From contig DBTS01000064.1 in assembly GCA_002307175.1 (NCBI GenBank), positions 1 to 64,000 on the forward strand: DNA of 64,000 nucleotides, written 5' to 3'. Source of the DNA: Rhodocyclaceae bacterium UBA1310. Lineage in GTDB: Bacteria; Pseudomonadota; Gammaproteobacteria; Burkholderiales; Rhodocyclaceae. The notes beneath the pieces are model-generated. The model was not told the DNA's origin. It saw only the letters and a list, made by a program, of their open reading frames with translations, and ran no database searches. Shown in pieces: positions 58,868 through 64,000 of this stretch. Made by a program: the position numbers and the translations under genes. The number at the start of each line of letters is the position of its first letter. The stretch's first letter is position 1.

Positions 58868-60199
58868 ATGGCAACAACGATAACGAATGTGCTTGTCCGC
58901 GACATCCGCTTTCCCACCTCCCGCAACCAGGATGGCTCGGATGCCATGAATGGTTCCGGCGATCATTCCGCCACCTACGTTACGCTGCAGACGGATTCCA
59001 CCGACGGACTTGTCGGCAATGGCCTCACCTTCACCATCGGGCGCGGCAACGATCTGTGCGTCGAAGCCGTCAAGGCATTGGCGAAGCTCTTCGTCACCGG
59101 CCATACGCTTGAGGAAATCACCGCAAACTTCGGCGAATTCTGGCACCGTATCGTTGCCGGAGACTGTCAGTTGCGGTGGGTGGGGCCGGAAAAGGGGGTC
59201 GTGCATCTGGCAACCTCTGCACTCGTCAACGCTATCTGGGACCTGTGGGCCAAAAAATCCGGCAAACCGGTCTGGAAGCTCCTTGTCGACATGCCGCCTG
59301 AAGAATTGGTGCGCTGTATCGACTTTACCTATATCACCGATGTGCTCACGCCCCACGAGGCGCTGGCTATCCTGCGGCGCGCCCAGAAAGGCAAGGCTGA
59401 GCGGGAAAAGGAAATGCTCGAAGAGGGATTCCCCGGCTATACCACTGCTGCCGGCTGGTTGGGCTACTCTGAAGAGAAAATGCGTCGTCTGGCCCGCGAA
59501 GCGGTTGCCGCCGGATGGACTCACCTCAAACAGAAGGTCGGTGCCGATATCGAGCAGGATATCCGCCGCGCCCGCATCCTGCGCGAAGAGCTCGGCTGGG
59601 AGCGCAAACTCATGATGGACGCCAACCAGGTATGGGGCGTCGATGAAGCGATCTGCAACATGCGCCGACTCGCCGAATTTGATCCTCTGTGGATCGAGGA
59701 GCCCACCAGCCCGGATGACATTCTCGGGCATGCCACCATCCGCAGCCGCCTCGCGCCCATTGGCGTCGCCACCGGCGAGCATGCCCATAACCGGGTGATG
59801 TTCAAGCAATTCTTCCAGGCAGGTGCGATGGACTTCTGCCAGCTTGATCCGGCACGTCTGGGAGGGCTCAACGAAGTTCTTGCCGTCGTATTGATGGCCG
59901 CGAAGTTCGGGGTGCCGGTATGCCCGCACGGGGGTGGCATTGGCCTGTGCCAGTACTCGCTGAATGTGGTGCTGTTCGACTATATTGCGGTTTCCGCCTC
60001 GCTGGAGCGGCGGGTGCTGGAATATGTCGAACATCTCCAGGAGCACTTCCTGGATCCCGTGGTGATCCGCCAGGGACGTTATATCCCCTTGCAGCAGCCC
60101 GGCTATGGGGTCAGCATGAAGACCCAGGTGCTGAGTGCTTTTGAGTACCCGCAAGGCAGTGAGTGGCGGGCAATGCAGGCAGGCAGCCAATACGCCTGA
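58868..60199 (+). CDS. L-fuconate dehydratase-like enolase-superfamily enzyme
   Basis: 443 residues, the length of FucD. Catalytic pattern of the mandelate racemase group: KQKVGADIEQDIRRARI with the KxK lysine pair, LMMDANQVWGVDEAI, WIEEPTSPDDILGHATIR and IGVATGEHAHNRVMFKQFFQ for the metal ligands, and PHGGGIGLCQYSL. FucD of Xanthomonas dehydrates L-fuconate and also accepts L-galactonate and related acids (recalled). Here it is the likely target of the divergent LysR gene. Alternative: another acid-sugar dehydratase of the same clade. Confidence 0.85.
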   Translation: MATTITNVLVRDIRFPTSRNQDGSDAMNGSGDHSATYVTLQTDSTDGLVGNGLTFTIGRGNDLCVEAVKALAKLFVTGHTLEEITANFGEFWHRIVAGDCQLRWVGPEKGVVHLATSALVNAIWDLWAKKSGKPVWKLLVDMPPEELVRCIDFTYITDVLTPHEALAILRRAQKGKAEREKEMLEEGFPGYTTAAGWLGYSEEKMRRLAREAVAAGWTHLKQKVGADIEQDIRRARILREELGWERKLMMDANQVWGVDEAICNMRRLAEFDPLWIEEPTSPDDILGHATIRSRLAPIGVATGEHAHNRVMFKQFFQAGAMDFCQLDPARLGGLNEVLAVVLMAAKFGVPVCPHGGGIGLCQYSLNVVLFDYIAVSASLERRVLEYVEHLQEHFLDPVVIRQGRYIPLQQPGYGVSMKTQVLSAFEYPQGSEWRAMQAGSQYA

Positions 60200-60265
60200 T
60201 CAAAGCGGGAAGGGCACAGGAGGGCCGGAGCAATGCGGGCCACCCTCCTGTTCGGGTCTCTGGCT

Positions 60266-61126
60266 TCAGATACGCCCGGGGAAACGTTCGCGCAGTGCCG
60301 CCACAAATCGCTTCGTCACCGTCTTGAATCCATCCGGTGTGGGATGCAGCTCATTGGCCCACTGAGACGGTAGCAGGCACCCCTGGGTGCGCACATAGAT
60401 AAAATTGTTTGATGCCTGCGCCTCAAGATCCGCCAGCAGTGCATCAAACCGCAACAGAAGCGTTTTCACAATTTTGGTACCCACACTGGCATCCTGCCAG
60501 CCGCGATCCTCCAGGCCCGGCTTGAGCCACGGGCCGATGCAGCAGACACCTTCGCCCGTGGGAATCGCGAAATCGTAGGCATGGCCAAAGACAGGTGTTC
60601 CCGGGGCAAACCTGTCACGCGCCTGGAACAGATCCGTATATGCGGCGACGACACCAAGGATATCGGCCAGCCGTGCCTCATCAATCGCTTTCGAACTATC
60701 GTTCCCAACAGCCTGGGCATCTTTCAGCCAGAGCCGAAACTGGTCACCCGCCAGATCGTTGCCACCACCTGAAAACAGGATGGCATCAAATTTCCCGTTA
60801 TCCGGATTGCGCAAGGCATCGATCAGCTCATGCAGCTTCTTGACGCCAAGCATCGCCTCCGCAGCCTCGCCATAATGTGCCAGGGAAAGGATCTCAGGCG
60901 CCTGGGTGTGCAGGCCCTTCAACTGATCGATAATCCCGCTGTGGTGGGTCAGTGGCAAAGGGTAATCAAACCAGCTGTCGCCCTGCGCCAACAGATTCAG
61001 GGTCGAAGACGCAGCCAATCCCTTTTCCGCAGCAACCGTTGCAATCCTCGCCTGGTGGTTCTGGATGCGTTGTTGCTTTTCAGACTCGATAGCAGATCTG
61101 AGCTTCTGATACTCAAGCAAGTCCAT
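60266..61126 (-). CDS. SGNH/GDSL-type hydrolase
   Basis: 286 residues. LLAQGDSWFDYPLP is block I (nucleophile Ser), DAILFSGGGNDLAGD block III (Gly/Asn oxyanion) and QWANELHPTPDGFKTV block V with the His, giving an SGNH esterase/lipase fold. A helical N-terminal 40 residues precede it; no signal peptide is seen, so it may be cytoplasmic. Convergent with the dehydratase gene; the substrate is unknown. Confidence 0.8.
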   Translation of the reverse strand: MDLLEYQKLRSAIESEKQQRIQNHQARIATVAAEKGLAASSTLNLLAQGDSWFDYPLPLTHHSGIIDQLKGLHTQAPEILSLAHYGEAAEAMLGVKKLHELIDALRNPDNGKFDAILFSGGGNDLAGDQFRLWLKDAQAVGNDSSKAIDEARLADILGVVAAYTDLFQARDRFAPGTPVFGHAYDFAIPTGEGVCCIGPWLKPGLEDRGWQDASVGTKIVKTLLLRFDALLADLEAQASNNFIYVRTQGCLLPSQWANELHPTPDGFKTVTKRFVAALRERFPGRI

Positions 61127-61228
61127 GATGCCTCCTCATTGTTCGAAAGCGGGTGGTACCACACCTGAACTTATTCTCGCGCAATGACAAAGAGATTAAA
61201 CGTGCCGATTGGTACATGCCGGGCAACC

Positions 61229-61264
61229 GAAAAAAAGCCCGCCGGCAAATTTGCACGGCGGGCC
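61229..61264 (-). terminator. Rho-independent terminator of the MFS gene
   Basis: On the minus strand GCCCGCCG and CGGCGGGC pair around an 11-nt loop and run into seven T. It lies 29 nt after the MFS stop. Confidence 0.9.
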
Positions 61265-61292
61265 CAGGGGAGGTGAACGAATTTCTTGTGGC

Positions 61293-62642
61293 TTAGAGCG
61301 CGTGTTCGGCTTCCGCCTCCGCCTCCGCTTTCGTTTCCGCGATGGCGGCAGCCGGCTTCTTCTCATTACCAAGCAGGCTCAGCAGCAACACGCTGACAAA
61401 GCACAGAACGGCAACCACCAGGAACCCGATGCTTGAACTGCCAGACATCTTGTCGGCATACGCCTGGATCTGCGGAGAAACAAACCCGCCCAGATTCCCG
61501 ATTGATCCGATGAAGGCAATTCCTGCCGCTGCTCCGGTGCCGCCCAGATAGCGCGTCGGCAGGCTCCAGAATACCGGCTGGCAAGCCACCAAACCAGGGA
61601 TTGCAATGCAGAAGGCAATCAACGTAAAGACCGGCGAAGTGGTGACGGAAAGGGAGGCAAACGCGACAATTCCAGCGAACAACATGCCTCCCGCCACAAG
61701 CCGGTGATTATCGTGCTTGTCGGCATACTTGCTGGCCACCCGCATGGCAATGATTGTGCACAGCCAGGGCAGCATCAGCAGAAGGCCTATCATCGTATCG
61801 ATCTTCCCGCCCATGGTTGAGGCCAGTTTTGAGGGGAGGTAGAAAGCGAGCGGTGCGTTGCCGATCTGGATGCAGAAATAAATGGCGATGAACATCAGCA
61901 CACGGCCACTCTTGAGAACTCCGAATACGGAATTCGGTGCAGACGATGTCTTCTCTTTTTCTTCCGCTTCGATAACCGACACCAGGGTGTTCTTTTCATC
62001 CTGTGTCAGCCATTTGGCATGTTGCGGGCGGCTATCCAGATAGAAAAATGCAAAAATCCCCACGACCACCGAAGCAGACCCCTCAATCAGGAACATCCAT
62101 TGCCAGTTGGCCAGCCCGAAAGGATTCGGGGTGTCGAGGATAAAGCCTGAAATAGGGCTGCCGATAAGCATCGCAATCGGTACGCCAAAGTAGAAAAGCC
62201 CAGTTGCACGGGTGCGCTGCTTTGCCGGAAACCAGTAGGTCAGGTACAGAATGATGCCTGGGAAAAATCCGGCTTCGGCAGCACCAAGCAGGAAGCGAAT
62301 AGTGTAGAAGGTGGTCTCTGTATGGGCAAACATCGTCATGGCGGAGACAATGCCCCAGGTCACCATGATGCGACTCATCCAGAATTTCGCACCGACCTTA
62401 TGCAGCATCAGATTGCTGGGCACTTCGAAAAAGGCGTAACCGATAAAAAATATACCGGCACCCAGGGCATAGGCTGCACTGCTCAGACCCGTGTCCGCCT
62501 GAAAGGCGATCTTTGCAAAGCCTACGTTGGCGCGATCTACAAATGCCAGTGCGTACATGAATGCAAGAAAGGGAAGCAACCTGATGGCGGCTTTCCTGAC
62601 AGCGCTGTCGAGCAGGGCAGACCTAAGGTCTTTTGAGCTCAT
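61293..62642 (-). CDS. MFS transporter, anion:cation symporter family (sugar acid/aromatic acid type)
   Basis: 449 residues, twelve helices. ALAFVDRANVGFAKIAFQAD and IRFLLGAAEAGFFPGIILYL with YWFPAKQRTRATGLFYFGVP are hallmarks of the ACS family (GudP, GarP, phthalate permeases). It would import an organic anion, plausibly the acid-sugar consumed by the dehydratase. The C-terminal tail is alanine/glutamate-rich (AETKAEAEAEAEHAL). AAAGGAG lies about 9 nt before the ATG at 62642; a longer start at 62684 is less likely. It has its own terminator. Confidence 0.9.
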   Translation of the reverse strand: MSSKDLRSALLDSAVRKAAIRLLPFLAFMYALAFVDRANVGFAKIAFQADTGLSSAAYALGAGIFFIGYAFFEVPSNLMLHKVGAKFWMSRIMVTWGIVSAMTMFAHTETTFYTIRFLLGAAEAGFFPGIILYLTYWFPAKQRTRATGLFYFGVPIAMLIGSPISGFILDTPNPFGLANWQWMFLIEGSASVVVGIFAFFYLDSRPQHAKWLTQDEKNTLVSVIEAEEKEKTSSAPNSVFGVLKSGRVLMFIAIYFCIQIGNAPLAFYLPSKLASTMGGKIDTMIGLLLMLPWLCTIIAMRVASKYADKHDNHRLVAGGMLFAGIVAFASLSVTTSPVFTLIAFCIAIPGLVACQPVFWSLPTRYLGGTGAAAGIAFIGSIGNLGGFVSPQIQAYADKMSGSSSIGFLVVAVLCFVSVLLLSLLGNEKKPAAAIAETKAEAEAEAEHAL

Positions 62643-63956
62643 AGTTTCGTCTCCTTTATCGTTTGTCTTTCGTTGCCAGTTCATTTCAGAATGAGAACCG
62701 ACAATATGCTGATAGGTTTTTGTTTTATTTCATTTCCTGAGTACTTGTATCCTCCTTGATCGTTCGGCTTCTCGGGCACTCTCGCCGGTTTGACAGGCAA
62801 TGCGATGGTGTGTCGGTCACCGCATTGATCAGGCCCTGCCCACTTTTGAATCAACAGTCCGAAAAACTTGCTTGGGGACCAGCATTGCGCAAAGATCAAG
62901 TGGCTATAAGGAGGGGTTTCACCAAGGCGCTGAATCACCCAAATCATGATTTGCATGAATTTGCGTACCCCGCGTTTCCTTCACTTTTGCCACTTCATCG
63001 CCACACCTATAACGCAACGCTTATGCCAGTATCTAAGTTATTGATTTGAAAAAGCACACGCGTAATGCGTGTTTCAGAATCGGAATTCCTGTGTTGCATT
63101 TTTGAAACGCACATCGAGTTGCCTGGCGATACATATCGACACAGAGTGTGATCTCCGGAAACCTTTGGCAGTCTCTGCCAGGCCCTCTGAAATGCGTACT
63201 GCACTCTGGTGGCACACGGAACGCGGACATTCCCCGCGCACCATACGTACGCACCCACCAAGTGGCTTAATCGTTTGCCTGCCATGCCATGCTCTGAGGT
63301 GGAGCCTGTATCCACCAGGCCACTCCGGCTTCTGCCACGCATGAACAACATGCCAATCAACTATCTATGGCATTGCCAGGGCATCCTGGAAGGGGCTTGC
63401 AACAGCAAAATACATCACCCCTGCGCGGGGATGAGTGACAGAACCAGGCGCGGCTCCAGCTCCAGCTCCAATCCGGGGAGAAAGCGGGCTGAAAACAGCA
63501 GAATATTCAAATGAAATTGTTCCGCTGCTGGCAGAGAGCGAGGTGGGCAATCCGGTTCAGGCGAGCCATTCTTCTCTGTCGAAAACACCAGAATCCTGAT
63601 TTGAGCCGCACTAGCGCAGGAATGGCACGCCACACGGGCAGGAAGAGGCGGGGCCACTTCCTGCCAATTCGGGCGTGATGATTGTTGTGCAGAGCGCGAA
63701 GGGGATGCTTCATGTTTTCAGCCTGTTTTGCTGAGTAACAATTCCACACCCAATAGCAAGGCGGATTAAGCCGCAACATCGCGGCCTGCCGGAAAATTTG
63801 CGACTTATCCAGGAAGTGTCTGTTGGCGCCTGAAGCAGCGACGATCCGCCTGATGAGGTAAAATCCCCCGCTGTCGGGCAAGGCATCTGCACAATCCCGA
63901 CGTACCCTGGGGCTTGCGTGTCACCGGGGCACCCGTTTTTCCATCAGTCAATAATC
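62643..63956. other. Gene-poor 1.3-kb stretch
   Basis: No reading frame here has recognisable protein features or ribosome-binding sites. A perfect ACACGC-N5-GCGTGT dyad lies at 63056-63072. The first 200 nt should hold the MFS promoter and the last 100 the promoter of the gene at 63957. The remainder shows no repeat family or RNA I can name; it may be a decayed locus. Confidence 0.5.
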
Positions 63957-64000
63957 ATGATCCGCAAAAACCCGCGTGGCGATCTGCCACAGATTCACCC
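63957..64000 (+). CDS. Gamma-class carbonic anhydrase-like protein, N-terminal fragment (truncated by window edge)
   Basis: The 14 residues visible, MIRKNPRGDLPQIH, match the start of gamma-carbonic-anhydrase-type hexapeptide proteins (the xIRKNPxGDxPxxHPTAY pattern). Too short for more; the ATG at 63957 is the natural start. Confidence 0.5.
   Translation, partial: MIRKNPRGDLPQIH

Noticed and set aside
58769..60190. A 473-codon open frame on the minus strand
   Set aside because: It is antisense to the FucD-like gene, which has the full set of enolase-superfamily catalytic residues.
63069..63881. Several open frames of 60-125 codons on both strands of the final gap
   Set aside because: They overlap each other, lack ribosome-binding sites, and are rich in arginine, proline and cysteine in a way typical of noncoding GC-rich DNA.
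1..64000. tRNA, rRNA, CRISPR arrays, prophage or IS transposase genes
   Set aside because: No cloverleaf, no regularly spaced direct repeats and no transposase, integrase or phage structural motifs were seen in reading both strands. A dedicated search could still find a short tRNA I missed.

Overview
The window looks like chromosomal DNA from a betaproteobacterium, moderately GC-rich and rich in tightly packed, often 4-nt-overlapping operons. That placement is an inference from protein style, for example the frmRAB locus, MacAB and RND pumps, the cold-shock/IF-1 pair and the MoxR-DUF58-transglutaminase operon. AdhE suggests a facultative, partly fermentative life style. No rRNA, tRNA, CRISPR array, transposase or integrase was recognised.

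Layout. 1-6.7 kb: a truncated LysR gene divergent from an amidohydrolase gene, then small unknown proteins, a membrane protein with a type IV pilin-like C-terminus and a GNAT acetyltransferase. 6.8-9.3 kb: the formaldehyde-detoxification locus frmR-frmA-frmB with a clear FrmR operator. 9.3-9.6 kb: a MITE-like repeat. 9.7-14.3 kb: macA-macB-outer-membrane-factor efflux operon (minus strand). 15.2-20.3 kb: MoxR ATPase, DUF58 protein, TgpA-type transglutaminase and MltB lytic transglycosylase, all translationally coupled. 20.5-23.5 kb: a histone-deacetylase-like enzyme, a TetR regulator and a universal stress protein. 23.5-30.4 kb: an AcrAB-OprM-type pump with its divergent TetR regulator and palindromic operator. 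30.6-33.5 kb: a secreted unknown, a dienelactone hydrolase pseudogene, cold-shock protein, IF-1 and a frameshifted small gene.

33.5-41.4 kb: an eight-gene, overlapping minus-strand operon for membrane-lipid modification (flavin oxidoreductase, DUF1365, cyclopropane-synthase-like methyltransferase, chalcone-isomerase-like protein, MFS permease, DUF3833 lipoprotein, SDR, NTF2-like). It is divergent from a MerR regulator whose B12-binding motifs fit the CarH/LitR light-sensor family. Two identical palindromes lie in the divergent promoter region and a third copy lies inside the regulator gene. This is the strongest candidate for a light-controlled system here.

42.3-51.4 kb: a PrpR-type sigma-54 activator, a textbook -24/-12 promoter, then an L-galactonate-5-dehydrogenase-like enzyme, tagaturonate reductase and altronate dehydratase (hexonate catabolism), followed by adhE. 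51.4-57.2 kb: a zinc-starvation island of two divergent operons around a pair of Zur-like palindromes (ABC permease/ATPase, DUF2796 and DUF3299 to the left; DUF1826, ZigA-type GTPase and a zinc-ribbon protein to the right). It is bracketed by the true adhE 3' end and a 22-bp identical copy of it 5.8 kb away. 57.3-62.6 kb: an isolated EF-Tu domain-3-like protein, a LysR regulator divergent from an L-fuconate-dehydratase-like enolase-superfamily enzyme, an SGNH hydrolase and an ACS-type MFS transporter. The last 1.3 kb is nearly gene-free and ends in the start of a gamma-carbonic-anhydrase-like gene.
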